This document shows positions 1-8,784 of a DNA stretch of 41,064 bases, in pieces. Position 1 is the stretch's first letter. Every line of letters begins with the position of its first letter. The translations under genes were made by a program, and so were the position numbers. Location: positions 1 through 41,064 of the forward strand of contig CALKWL010000084.1 in assembly GCA_938004235.1 (NCBI GenBank), in the 5' to 3' direction. This DNA comes from an uncultured Gammaproteobacteria bacterium (lineage in GTDB: Bacteria; Pseudomonadota; Gammaproteobacteria; Halothiobacillales; Halothiobacillaceae). Under the pieces are notes generated by a model that made no database searches, was not told the origin of the DNA, and saw nothing but the letters and a program-made list of their open reading frames with translations.

Positions 1-46
1 AGATTGACTGACGTGACTGGAGTTCAGACGTGTGCTCTTCCGATCT
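1..46 (+). other. Illumina P7-side adapter (library artefact)
   Basis: Not genomic. Positions 13-46 match the TruSeq index-read adapter, starting GTGACTGGAGTTC and ending GCTCTTCCGATCT. The four bases AGAT at 1-4 fit the end of the P7 primer, leaving an 8-base index at 5-12. Genomic sequence begins at 47. A reading frame that appears to start at GTG 32 with residues MLFRS is adapter read into ftsI and should be ignored. Confidence 0.97.
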
Positions 47-1042
47 AACCAGCCGTCGTTCAACCCGAATGATCGCGGCAGTTTGCGGCCAAATCTGGCG
101 CGCAACCGCGCCTTGATCGATAACTTCGAGCCCGGCTCGACCATGAAACCGTTTTCGGTGATGGCCGCCATGGAGACCGGCAAGTACACGCCGACGACGC
201 CGATTGATACCCACCCGGGCTATATGCGCGTGGATCGCTTTACCATCCGCGACCACCACAACTACGGCTTGCAGGATGTGACCGGCGTGATTCGCAAGTC
301 CAGCAATGTGGGTGTGACCAAAATGGCGATGGCGATCGGTCCCGAGAAACTGTGGACATTTTATGACCACCTGGGGCTGGGGAAGGCCGCAGGAACCGGT
401 TTTCCAGGCGAATCCGGCGGACGCTTGCTGCATTACCGCGACTGGAGCGGTTCGGATATCGCCACACATGCCTACGGCTATGGTATGAGCGTCAACACGC
501 TGCAACTGGCGCGCGCCTACGCAACGGTGGCGCATGACGGCATGATGTTGCCGGCGTCGTTCCTGCGCCTGGAGCAGCCGCCGGTGGGGCAGCAGGTGAT
601 TAGCCCGAGTGTGGCGCGCGCCATGCGTACCATGATGGAGGAAGTGGTCAAGCGCGGCGGTACGGGCACCAAGGCGCAGGTGACAGGCTACCGTGTCGCG
701 GGCAAGACGGGAACGGCGCACAAATCGCAGGGCGGGGGGTATGCCGAAGACAAGTACGTCGCCGTGTTTGCGGGGCTGGCTCCTGCCAGCAATCCGCGCC
801 TCGCGCTGGCGGTCATGATTGATGAGCCTAGTGGCGGCGCCTATTACGGCGGACAGGTGGCCGGGCCGGTGTTTGCGGCGATCATGGACGATGCGCTGCG
901 TACCCTGAATGTACCGCCGGACGCCTTGCCCGAGCAGGAGCCTGCGGCAGCGCCTCAGGCGTTAAAGGGCGCAGGCGAGGCTAACGGAGCGGCGGCGCTT
1001 GCGCACTCTGCCCCGCATTTGACTCAGGGAGGCGCCCGCTGA
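47..1042 (+). CDS. ftsI: Peptidoglycan D,D-transpeptidase FtsI (PBP3), 3' part only
   Basis: This is the C-terminal 331 residues or so of the septal transpeptidase, which cross-links new peptidoglycan at the division site on the periplasmic side of the inner membrane. All three penicillin-binding active-site motifs are present in order: the nucleophile box GSTMKPF near the start, the SSN triad at about base 300, and KTGTAHK near base 706. The N-terminal membrane anchor and the dimerisation domain are missing because the insert is cut at the adapter junction at 47; this is not a biological truncation. The tail after the transpeptidase domain is Ala/Pro-rich and low in complexity. The stop TGA overlaps the murE start by one base, which implies translational coupling at the head of the dcw cluster. 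Confidence 0.95.
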   Translation, partial: NQPSFNPNDRGSLRPNLARNRALIDNFEPGSTMKPFSVMAAMETGKYTPTTPIDTHPGYMRVDRFTIRDHHNYGLQDVTGVIRKSSNVGVTKMAMAIGPEKLWTFYDHLGLGKAAGTGFPGESGGRLLHYRDWSGSDIATHAYGYGMSVNTLQLARAYATVAHDGMMLPASFLRLEQPPVGQQVISPSVARAMRTMMEEVVKRGGTGTKAQVTGYRVAGKTGTAHKSQGGGYAEDKYVAVFAGLAPASNPRLALAVMIDEPSGGAYYGGQVAGPVFAAIMDDALRTLNVPPDALPEQEPAAAPQALKGAGEANGAAALAHSAPHLTQGGAR

Positions 1043-2553
1043 TGGCGATGCGACTCTCGGAACTGTTGCAGGGCGTGGCCGAGGTGGCGGCGTCTGATGA
1101 TGTGCAGGTTCTTGATCTGTGCGCGGACAGTCGCGCCATTCAACCCGGCGCCTTGTTTGTGGCACGACGGGGCGCGCAGGTGGATGGCCTGAGGCATGCA
1201 GCCGCGGCGTTGGCTGGCGGCGCCGTGGCCGTGCTTAGCGGGCACGGCGGGGCTGAGGCGTTGCGCGCGGCGCTGGGTGCGCCCGTGGTGGTGGTGGATG
1301 ATCTGACGCGCGCCCTGGGTATCGCGGCGGATCGTTTTTATGGCGAGCCGTCCCGTACCCTGCGCGTGATCGGGGTGACAGGCACCAACGGCAAGACCTC
1401 GATCAGTCATTTTATTGCCCAGGCCTTGCACCGAGCGGGCAAGCGTGCGGGCGTCATCGGCACGCTGGGCATGGGCTTGTGGGGGGAGACGTTGAACACG
1501 GCAACGCACACCACGCCGGATGTGCTTCGGGTTCATGCTGAGCTGGCGCGTCAGCGCGATCTGGGCGCGGAGTATGTGGTCATGGAGGTTTCCTCGCATG
1601 CGCTCGACCAAGGCCGGGTGGCGGGCGTGCGTTTTCGTGCGGCGGTATTCAGCAACCTGACCCAGGATCATCTGGATTACCACGTCGATATGCTGCATTA
1701 CGCGCAGGCCAAACGCCGCCTGTTCGTCGAGTTGCAACCCCGCGCCGCGATTATCAATATGGATGATGCTTTCGGGCGCGAGTTGTTGGAGGCATTGCAG
1801 CACCGCGCGGCACTATGGGCGTATGGCCTTGGCGAAACCCCTTGGGTGGCGCGTGAGGCCAATGTGCTTGATGTGCGGCGGATGCACCTGGACGGGCAAG
1901 GTATCAAGTTGACACTCCAAAGCCCGCAAGGATTGGCGCACCTGACCAGCCCGTTGTTGGGTCAGTTTAATGCCTGCAATCTTTTGGCGGCGCTGGCCAC
2001 GCTGTTGGAGCTGGGGATGCCGCTGCGCGACGCGCTGGACGCCCTGGCGCAGGTGCAGGCACCGGCGGGGCGGATGGAACGCTTTCATGCGCCGGACAAG
2101 CCGCTGTGCGTGGTGGACTACGCGCATACCCCGGACGCCTTGGCGCAAGCCTTGGGCACGCTGCGCGCGCATCTCAAGTCGAAGAGCAGCGCCAAACTGT
2201 GGGTTGTTTTCGGTTGCGGCGGCAACCGGGATACGGGCAAACGCCCGCGTATGGGGCTGGTGGCGGCTGAGTTGGCCGACCGGGTGATTGTGACCGATGA
2301 CAATCCGCGTCATGAGTCTGGCGACGCGATTGTGCGCGATGTTCTGGCGGGCATGGCGCAGCGCGACCACGTTCTGGTCGAGCGCGACCGCCGTCAGGCC
2401 ATTGCCTTCGCGTTGGCTGAGGCCGCGCCTGAAGACATTATCCTGATTGCGGGCAAGGGACATGAGGATTATCAGGAGATCGACGGCGTGCGTTATTCCT
2501 ACAGTGACCGCGCCGCCGTGCGCGAACTTTTGGGCGAGGTGAGCGTATGTTGA
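1042..2553 (+). CDS. murE: UDP-MurNAc-L-Ala-D-Glu:meso-DAP ligase MurE
   Basis: Cytoplasmic ATP-dependent Mur ligase that adds the third residue of the stem peptide. The 503-residue protein has the N-terminal UDP-binding domain, the ATP loop GVTGTNGKTS at residues 111-120, and a C-terminal ligase domain. The DNPR signature at about residues 420-423 is the family marker for meso-diaminopimelate rather than lysine, so a Gram-negative type wall is expected. ATG 1042 overlaps the ftsI stop (TGATG) and has CAGGGAGG just upstream. A second in-frame ATG at 1048 is also possible. The 3' end overlaps murF by 7 bases. Confidence 0.97.
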   Translation: MAMRLSELLQGVAEVAASDDVQVLDLCADSRAIQPGALFVARRGAQVDGLRHAAAALAGGAVAVLSGHGGAEALRAALGAPVVVVDDLTRALGIAADRFYGEPSRTLRVIGVTGTNGKTSISHFIAQALHRAGKRAGVIGTLGMGLWGETLNTATHTTPDVLRVHAELARQRDLGAEYVVMEVSSHALDQGRVAGVRFRAAVFSNLTQDHLDYHVDMLHYAQAKRRLFVELQPRAAIINMDDAFGRELLEALQHRAALWAYGLGETPWVAREANVLDVRRMHLDGQGIKLTLQSPQGLAHLTSPLLGQFNACNLLAALATLLELGMPLRDALDALAQVQAPAGRMERFHAPDKPLCVVDYAHTPDALAQALGTLRAHLKSKSSAKLWVVFGCGGNRDTGKRPRMGLVAAELADRVIVTDDNPRHESGDAIVRDVLAGMAQRDHVLVERDRRQAIAFALAEAAPEDIILIAGKGHEDYQEIDGVRYSYSDRAAVRELLGEVSVC

Positions 2554-3929
2554 GCATGACGCTTACACAGATGGTACGTGCGGTTGACGGACGCCTCCAC
2601 GGTGAGAGGCGTCTGCCGGATGACGCAGAGGTTTGCGGGCTGTTTACCGATACCCGCAAGCCCATGCACGGCGGCGTGTTTGTTGCCCTGCGCGGCGCGC
2701 GTTTTGATGCGCATGATTTTTTGTCTCTGGCTGTTGAAAACGGTGCGCAGGTGCTGCTCGTCGAGCAGCCTCAGGAGGGTTTGCAGGTCGTCCAGATTGT
2801 GGTGGCGGATACGCGTATCGCCTTGGGCAAGCTGGCGGCGGCATGGTGCGACATATGGCATGCACAGGGCGGCAGGCTGGTGGCGCTGACCGGCTCGAAT
2901 GGTAAGACCACGACCAAGGAAATGCTGGCGTCCATCCTGCGCCAGGTTGGACCGACCCTGGCGACGCGCGGCAATCTGAATAATGACATCGGTGTGCCGC
3001 TGATGCTGGCCGAGCTGGATGCCGCTCATGCCTTTGCCGTGATTGAAATGGGCGCCAATCATTCGGGAGAAATCGCCTATCTGAGCGCACTGGCGCGTCC
3101 GGATGCGGCGCTGATTACCAATACCGGGCGGGCGCATTTGCAGGGCTTTGGTGGCAAGGCGGGCGTGATTCGCGCCAAGGGCGAGATTTTTGGTGGACTG
3201 CGTGAGCACGGGACGGCGGTTATCAATCTGGATGACGAAGGCGCGGCTCTTTGGCTGGATGGCTTGCGCACCCAGGCTGTGAGTTTTTCCATGAGTCCCG
3301 AGCAGACGGCTGATGTGCAGGGCGTCTGGTCGCCGCAAACCTGTGTGCTGCGCCTGATGCGTGGTGCAGTGGTTTTGGAGGTGTCCTTGCAGGTGGTCGG
3401 CGAGCACAACGCGCATAACGCGCTGGCGGCCGCGGCGGCGGCCTGGGCGCTGGGCGTTCCGTCGTCCGCGATTCAGATGGGGCTTGCGATGTTCGGCGGC
3501 GTGGCCGGGCGTTTGCAGCGCAAGGATGGACTTAATGGGTGCGTGATCTGGGACGATACCTACAATGCCAATCCCGATTCCTTGCGTGCGGGCATCCGCG
3601 CCGTTGCGGAGCACGGGCAGGAAACCTGGCTGGTGCTGGGCGATATGGGCGAGCTGGGTGAGGATGCCGCTGCGCTGCACTTTGAGGCCGGCGTCCTGGC
3701 CAAAGCCCTTGGGGTTAGCCGTTTGTGGACGGTCGGCGCGCTGGCGCAAAAGGCTGCCGAGGCTTTTGGCGATGCGGCGCAGGCGTTTGGCTCGCAGGAT
3801 GGCTTGCTGTTCGCGCTGCGCCCCGCTTTGCGCGCGAATGCGCAGATTCTGATTAAGGGCTCACGCTCATCCGGCATGGAGAACGTGGTGCAGGCGCTTG
3901 TTAAGCCGACGGAGGATGCCCCATGCTAA
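2547..3929 (+). CDS. murF: UDP-MurNAc-tripeptide:D-Ala-D-Ala ligase MurF
   Basis: Cytoplasmic Mur ligase that completes the UDP-MurNAc-pentapeptide by adding D-Ala-D-Ala. The protein is 460 residues, normal for the family. It has an N-terminal substrate domain, the P-loop TGSNGKTTTKEM at about residues 115-126, the EMGANHSGEI segment typical of MurF, and a C-terminal domain containing DDTYNANPDS. The start ATG at 2547 lies inside the end of murE, with the purine-rich GGCGAGG upstream. The 3' end overlaps mraY by 7 bases. Its D-Ala-D-Ala substrate is made by Ddl, encoded later in the same cluster. Confidence 0.97.
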   Translation: MLSMTLTQMVRAVDGRLHGERRLPDDAEVCGLFTDTRKPMHGGVFVALRGARFDAHDFLSLAVENGAQVLLVEQPQEGLQVVQIVVADTRIALGKLAAAWCDIWHAQGGRLVALTGSNGKTTTKEMLASILRQVGPTLATRGNLNNDIGVPLMLAELDAAHAFAVIEMGANHSGEIAYLSALARPDAALITNTGRAHLQGFGGKAGVIRAKGEIFGGLREHGTAVINLDDEGAALWLDGLRTQAVSFSMSPEQTADVQGVWSPQTCVLRLMRGAVVLEVSLQVVGEHNAHNALAAAAAAWALGVPSSAIQMGLAMFGGVAGRLQRKDGLNGCVIWDDTYNANPDSLRAGIRAVAEHGQETWLVLGDMGELGEDAAALHFEAGVLAKALGVSRLWTVGALAQKAAEAFGDAAQAFGSQDGLLFALRPALRANAQILIKGSRSSGMENVVQALVKPTEDAPC

Positions 3930-5005
3930 CGGCGCTTTTTCATGCTCTGAGTGCGCATTTCAGCGCGTTCAATGTGTTTCAGTACATCACACTGCGCGCC
4001 ATTCTCGGGGTGATTACCGCCTTGGGGTTAGCCTTGCTGATTGGGCCGTGGATGATTCGCAAGCTGGCCGAAATGAAGTTCGGTCAGCAGGTGCGCACTG
4101 ACGGGCCGCAAACCCATTTGTCCAAATCAGGTACACCGACCATGGGCGGTGCGCTGATTCTGGTGTCAATTGCCATTGCCACCCTGTTGTGGGCGGATCT
4201 GAGTAATAAATATGTATGGATCGTGCTGCTCGTCACGCTGGGCTTTGGCGTGGTCGGCTGGATGGATGACTGGCTGAAAATCAGCAAGAAAAATACCGCC
4301 GGTCTGCCCGCGCGCTGGAAGTATTTCTGGCAATCCGTCATTGGTCTGACGGCGGCGGTACTGCTTTACAGCATTGCCAACACGCCCGCCGAAACTGCCT
4401 TGTTGATTCCCATGCTTAAAGACGTGGCCATTCAGTTGGGGCTGGGCTACATCGTGCTCACCTATTTCGTCATCGTTGGCACCAGTAATGCGGTGAATTT
4501 GACCGATGGTTTGGATGGTCTGGCGATTCTGCCCACCGTGATGGTGGCGGGGGCGCTGGCCGTGTTTGCTTATGTGACCGGGCACGCTGAATTTGCCAAA
4601 TATCTTGCCATTCCCTTTGTGCCGGGCGTGGGTGAGTTGGCGATTTTTTGTGCAGCCATTGCGGGCGCGGGGCTAGGGTTTTTGTGGTTCAACACCTACC
4701 CGGCACAGGTGTTTATGGGCGATGTCGGCGCGCTGGCGCTTGGTGCGGCGCTGGGTACAGTGGCGGTGATGGTGCGGCAGGAAATCGTGCTGTTCATTAT
4801 GGGCGGCATCTTTGTGATCGAGACGTTGTCGGTGGTGATTCAGGTCGCCTCGTTCAAGCTCACCGGCAAGCGCGTATTCCGCATGGCACCGATTCATCAT
4901 CACTTTGAGCTCAAGGGTTGGCCGGAGCCGAAAGTGATTGTGCGATTCTGGATTATCACCGTGATTCTGGTGCTGATCGGTCTTGCGACGTTGAAGGTGC
5001 GCTGA
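3923..5005 (+). CDS. mraY: Phospho-MurNAc-pentapeptide translocase MraY
   Basis: Integral membrane enzyme that transfers phospho-MurNAc-pentapeptide to undecaprenyl phosphate, forming lipid I. The 360-residue length matches the family. About ten hydrophobic segments are visible. Conserved cytoplasmic loops include the TPTMGG segment, the acidic DDWLK motif, the NLTDGLDGLA motif, and MAPIHHHFE near the C-terminus, all parts of the polyprenyl-phosphate/UDP-sugar active site. The start ATG sits in the overlap with murF after GGAGGATGCCCC, a good ribosome-binding site. One base separates its stop from murD. Confidence 0.98.
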   Translation: MLTALFHALSAHFSAFNVFQYITLRAILGVITALGLALLIGPWMIRKLAEMKFGQQVRTDGPQTHLSKSGTPTMGGALILVSIAIATLLWADLSNKYVWIVLLVTLGFGVVGWMDDWLKISKKNTAGLPARWKYFWQSVIGLTAAVLLYSIANTPAETALLIPMLKDVAIQLGLGYIVLTYFVIVGTSNAVNLTDGLDGLAILPTVMVAGALAVFAYVTGHAEFAKYLAIPFVPGVGELAIFCAAIAGAGLGFLWFNTYPAQVFMGDVGALALGAALGTVAVMVRQEIVLFIMGGIFVIETLSVVIQVASFKLTGKRVFRMAPIHHHFELKGWPEPKVIVRFWIITVILVLIGLATLKVR

Positions 5006-5006
5006 A

Positions 5007-6356
5007 ATGAAAGCCAGCATCCTCATCATCGGTTTAGGCAAAACAGGGCTTTCAGTGGCGCATTTCCTGAAGCGTCAAGGTTTGGCTTTTGCCGTGGCTG
5101 ACAGCCGGGAACAGCCGCCTGGCCTGGATGCGCTGCGGGCTTCGTTCCCGGATGCCGAGGTGCGTCTGGGCGCTTTCGACGCAACGTGGATGGCCTCGTT
5201 TGCCACTCTGGTGGTGAGTCCCGGCGTGGCGGCGGCTGAGTCGGCGATTCAGGCGGCGGCTTCGGCGGGCGCCGAAATTATCGGCGATATCGAACTGTTC
5301 GCGCGGCACGTGCCCGCAAAGGCGCAGGTCATTGCCATTACCGGCTCCAATGGCAAAAGCACGGTCACGACCTTGGCGGGTGAGCTGCTGGCGGCAGCAG
5401 GGCGCAGGGTGCAACTTGGCGGCAATCTGGGCACGCCAGCGCTGGATATGCTGGCCTTTGATGATGTCGAGGTCTTTGTTCTGGAGCTTTCAAGCTTCCA
5501 GCTTGAAACCACATTTTCGCTTAAGGCCACAGCGGCGACGGTGTTGAATATCAGCGAAGACCATATGGATCGTTACGCCGACCTGGCGGCGTATGCCCAT
5601 GCCAAGGGGCATGCGTATCAGGCAGCGCGCTGCGCATTGGTCAATCGGGACGATGCCTGGAGCATGGTGTTGGCGGATGCGTCCAATGCGGCGAGCAGGG
5701 CAAGTTTTGGACTGGGTGCGCCTGCGAACGCGGGTGAATGGGGACTGGTTGAACATGAAGGCGTCTGTTGGTTGGCGCATGGCGCGACCTTGTTGCTGCG
5801 TGAGGATGCGTTGAATTTGCGCGGACGGCACAATGTCGCCAATGCCTTGGCTGCCCTGGCGCTGGTTGATGCGACGGGGGTGCGTGTCGATACGCGCGGT
5901 GTGCTGGAGGCTTTGCAGCGCTTTGGCGGTCTGGCGCATCGCAGCCAGTTTGTCGGGCATTTTGCCGGGTTGGACTGGGTGAATGATTCGAAAGGCACCA
6001 ATGTGGGCGCAACGGCGGCGGCGCTGGCCGGGCAGACTGCGCCTGTGGTGCTGATTGCCGGCGGTGTGGGCAAGGACCAGGATTTCACCCCCTTGCGTCC
6101 CTTGCTGACCGACAAGGTGCGCGCCGTGGTGCTGATCGGGCAGGATGCGGAGCTCATGGCGGAAGCCTGGCAGGGGGCGGCGAGTCTGGTGCGCGCAAGC
6201 GATATGGCGGAGGCCGTGCAGCACGCTGCCGCGTTGGGGCAGCCGGGCGACGTGGTGCTGCTTTCGCCTGCGTGCGCGAGTTTTGACATGTTTAAAGGTT
6301 ATGAGCAGCGCGGACAGGTGTTCGCGGATGAAGTGCGCGCGAGGTTTGCCTCATGA
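5007..6356 (+). CDS. murD: UDP-MurNAc-L-Ala:D-Glu ligase MurD
   Basis: Cytoplasmic Mur ligase adding D-glutamate as the second stem residue. The 449-residue protein opens with a Rossmann-like UDP-binding segment (LIIGLGKTGLS), has the ATP loop ITGSNGKSTV at residues 111-120, the LSSFQLE segment of the central domain, and NDSKGTNVGAT plus LLSPACASFDMF in the C-terminal domain, all characteristic of MurD. It follows mraY by one base and overlaps ftsW by ATGA at 6353-6356, so ftsW is probably translated by reinitiation. Confidence 0.97.
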   Translation: MKASILIIGLGKTGLSVAHFLKRQGLAFAVADSREQPPGLDALRASFPDAEVRLGAFDATWMASFATLVVSPGVAAAESAIQAAASAGAEIIGDIELFARHVPAKAQVIAITGSNGKSTVTTLAGELLAAAGRRVQLGGNLGTPALDMLAFDDVEVFVLELSSFQLETTFSLKATAATVLNISEDHMDRYADLAAYAHAKGHAYQAARCALVNRDDAWSMVLADASNAASRASFGLGAPANAGEWGLVEHEGVCWLAHGATLLLREDALNLRGRHNVANALAALALVDATGVRVDTRGVLEALQRFGGLAHRSQFVGHFAGLDWVNDSKGTNVGATAAALAGQTAPVVLIAGGVGKDQDFTPLRPLLTDKVRAVVLIGQDAELMAEAWQGAASLVRASDMAEAVQHAAALGQPGDVVLLSPACASFDMFKGYEQRGQVFADEVRARFAS

Positions 6357-7600
6357 TCGAGCAGGCGCGTAATCTCGGGCAAAAGCTGGGTGAGGCCGTG
6401 GATGCGGTCAAAACGCGCGGCCAAGGCATGGGTGCGGAAAGCGTATTGCGTCTGGACGGCGTGTTGCTGTTTGCCGCGCTTGGCTTGCTCAGTCTGGGGC
6501 TGGTGATGGTCAGCTCGGCCTCAATCGCCTTGGGCGACAAATTGGGCTTCCCCTTCCATTACGCCCTGCGGCAGAGCATTTTTGCGTTGGCCGGGCTGGT
6601 GATTGCTGCCGTGGTGCTGTGGCGCGCCGATTTGCAGTGGATCGAGCGTCAGCGCTATCTGTGGCTGTTGTTTGCCTTGCTGATTTTGCTGCTGGTGCTG
6701 TTGCCCGGCGTGGGGCATGTGGTCAATGGCGCGCGGCGCTGGGTCGGGTTCGGGCCGATCAATGTGCAGGCCTCGGAGCCGGCGCGTCTGTTCCTGATTA
6801 TGTACCTGGCGTCTTACCTCGTGGTCAGGCGCGATGTGGTGATGCACAGCATTCGAGGTTTTTTGATGCCCATGCTGGCGCTTGGGCTGGCGAGTCTGTT
6901 GCTGCTGGCCGAGCCGGATCTGGGGGCGACCGTGGTCTTGATGGCGACGGGAATGACCATGCTGTTTCTGGCGGGCGGACGCCTGCGCTGGATGGTGCTG
7001 TTTATCTTGCTCGGCATCGCGGCGCTGTACTTCCTGATTATTCTCGAACCTTACCGCGTGCGCCGGCTGATCGGCTTTTCCGACCCTTGGGCCGACCCGC
7101 TGAACACGGGCTTCCAGTTGTCGATGGCGCTGATCGCCATTGGACGCGGCGGTTGGGATGGCGTTGGGCTGGGCGAGAGCGTGCAGAAACTGTTTTACCT
7201 GCCCGAGGCGCATACCGATTTCCTGTTTTCGGTGTTGTCCGAGGAACTGGGTTTGCCGGGCATCCTGGGGTTGATTGTGCTTTACGGACTGTTTCTGTGG
7301 CGCGGTTTTTCGATTGCTCGCCTGGCCGAGCGGCGCGGCATGTTGTTTGGGGCGTACATGACCTACGGCATCAGTACCTGGGTCGGCTTGCAGGCGTTTA
7401 TCAATATGGGCGTGAACATGGGCCTGCTGCCGACCAAGGGGCTGACCCTGCCGTTCATGAGTTACGGCGGCAGCTCGCTGATTATCATGTGCGTGGCCAC
7501 GGCCTTGATGCTGCGCGTTTATCACGACGCGACGGCGCCTGAGGACGAGGTGAAGCCTACTCATGCGCCGAGCTTGCGTCTGGCGGAGGAGGGGGCATGA
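6353..7600 (+). CDS. ftsW: Septal peptidoglycan glycosyltransferase FtsW (SEDS family)
   Basis: Polytopic inner-membrane protein of the SEDS family that polymerises lipid II at the septum in partnership with FtsI. The protein has 415 residues, with a soluble N-terminal stretch of about 40 residues, then roughly ten membrane helices. Family marks include ARRWVGFGPINVQASEPARL in the early half, AEPDLGATVV, EAHTDFLFSVLSEELG in the periplasmic loop, and LPTKGLTLPFMSYGGSSL near the end. The start overlaps murD (ATGA) and the end overlaps murG (ATGA). Confidence 0.97.
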   Translation: MIEQARNLGQKLGEAVDAVKTRGQGMGAESVLRLDGVLLFAALGLLSLGLVMVSSASIALGDKLGFPFHYALRQSIFALAGLVIAAVVLWRADLQWIERQRYLWLLFALLILLLVLLPGVGHVVNGARRWVGFGPINVQASEPARLFLIMYLASYLVVRRDVVMHSIRGFLMPMLALGLASLLLLAEPDLGATVVLMATGMTMLFLAGGRLRWMVLFILLGIAALYFLIILEPYRVRRLIGFSDPWADPLNTGFQLSMALIAIGRGGWDGVGLGESVQKLFYLPEAHTDFLFSVLSEELGLPGILGLIVLYGLFLWRGFSIARLAERRGMLFGAYMTYGISTWVGLQAFINMGVNMGLLPTKGLTLPFMSYGGSSLIIMCVATALMLRVYHDATAPEDEVKPTHAPSLRLAEEGA

Positions 7601-8784
7601 CCATGCAGCCATCCCGTCCCGTGTTGATTATGGCGGCAGGAACCGGCGGGCATATCCTGCCTGCCCTGGCCGTGGCGCGTTTGCTGCGCGAACGCGGCAT
7701 TCCGGTGGTGTGGCTGGGGACGCCGCAGGGGATGGAAAATCGTATCGTACCTGAAGCCGGGTTTACGCTTCACACCATCGACATCGGTGGTTTGCGCGGC
7801 AAGGGTTGGTTGACCCGCCTGCAAGCGCCGTTCCGCATCCTGTTCGCCTTGGGGCAATCGCTGGAATTGCTGCGCAAGCTCAAGCCGCGTCTGGTGATCG
7901 GTTTCGGCGGCTATATCGCCGGGCCATGCGGCGTCGCTGCGCGTTTGCGTGATATTCCGCTGGTGATTCACGAACAGAATGCGTTGGCTGGTATGACCAA
8001 TCGCTGGTTGGCGCGTGTGGCCAACAGGGTGCTGGCGGGGTATGCAGGAGCTTTCCCTGCATCTGTCAAGTGTCCTGTTGAGGTGGTCGGTAATCCGGTG
8101 CGCGCCGATATTGCCGCCCTGCCCGCGCCAAAGTTGCGTATGGCCGGGCGTTCGGGGCGGCTGCGCCTGCTGGCGGTGGGCGGCAGCCTGGGGGCGCAGG
8201 CCTTGAATAACGTGGTTCCGCAAGCGCTGGCACTCATGAATATGGATGATCGCCCTGAGGTTTGGCATCAGGCCGGCGGTAAGCTGATCGATGCGGCGCG
8301 TGCGGCCTATGCGGAGGCCGGGTTGGCCTTGGGCGATTCCTTGCGGGTGGAGCCGTTTATCGAAGATATGGCGGCGGCCTATGCCTGGGCGGATCTGGTG
8401 CTATGCCGCGCGGGCGCGTTGACGGTGGCGGAGCTGGCGGCGGCGGGCGTGGGCAGCGTGCTTGTGCCCTTCCCGCACGCGGTGGATGACCATCAGACCC
8501 ACAATGCCGAAGTGCTGGCGCAGGCCGGTGCGGCGCAACGTATTCAGCAACGCGACCTGAGTGCGGAATGTCTGGCCGACACCTTGCGCGGCATGACTCA
8601 TGCCCGCGCCCTGGAGATGGCCTGTGCCGCGCGCGCCCAGGCGCAGCCGGATGCGGCGGAGCGTGTTTTGGCGGCCTGTGCGCCGTGGTTGGGCGAAGGG
8701 CGCCCCGAAGGCGATGCACGCCAGGATGAAGCCCGGGACAAAGACGCCCGGGATAATGAAGAAATCAAGGAGAACAAGTCATGA
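7597..8784 (+). CDS. murG: Lipid II synthase MurG (GlcNAc transferase)
   Basis: Peripheral inner-membrane glycosyltransferase (GT28, GT-B fold) that adds GlcNAc to lipid I. The glycine-rich GTGGHILPAL loop is at residues 15-24, the second G-loop (GGSLGAQALN) is in the middle, and the UDP-GlcNAc site LTVAELAAAG is followed by PHAVDDHQTHNA. At 395 residues it is longer than usual because of a strongly charged C-terminal tail from about residue 366, built partly from a 5-residue tandem repeat (see 8716-8760). ATG 7597 overlaps the ftsW stop; ATG 7603 is an alternative. The stop overlaps murC (ATGA). Confidence 0.96.
   Translation: MTMQPSRPVLIMAAGTGGHILPALAVARLLRERGIPVVWLGTPQGMENRIVPEAGFTLHTIDIGGLRGKGWLTRLQAPFRILFALGQSLELLRKLKPRLVIGFGGYIAGPCGVAARLRDIPLVIHEQNALAGMTNRWLARVANRVLAGYAGAFPASVKCPVEVVGNPVRADIAALPAPKLRMAGRSGRLRLLAVGGSLGAQALNNVVPQALALMNMDDRPEVWHQAGGKLIDAARAAYAEAGLALGDSLRVEPFIEDMAAAYAWADLVLCRAGALTVAELAAAGVGSVLVPFPHAVDDHQTHNAEVLAQAGAAQRIQQRDLSAECLADTLRGMTHARALEMACAARAQAQPDAAERVLAACAPWLGEGRPEGDARQDEARDKDARDNEEIKENKS
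8716..8760 (+). repeat. Three tandem 15-bp repeats at the 3' end of murG
   Basis: Three successive 15-base units (8716-8730, 8731-8745, 8746-8760) encode ARQDE, ARDKD and ARDNE. Units two and three share the first nine bases except one (GCCCGGGAC and GCCCGGGAT). The period is five codons, so gain or loss of a unit keeps the MurG frame. The charged segment lies outside the catalytic GT-B fold. It looks like local expansion by slippage rather than a conserved domain. Confidence 0.75.

Noticed and set aside
2499..3749. A 416-codon open frame antisense to murF
   Set aside because: Same composition bias, no ribosome-binding site or recognisable domain, fully covered by murF.
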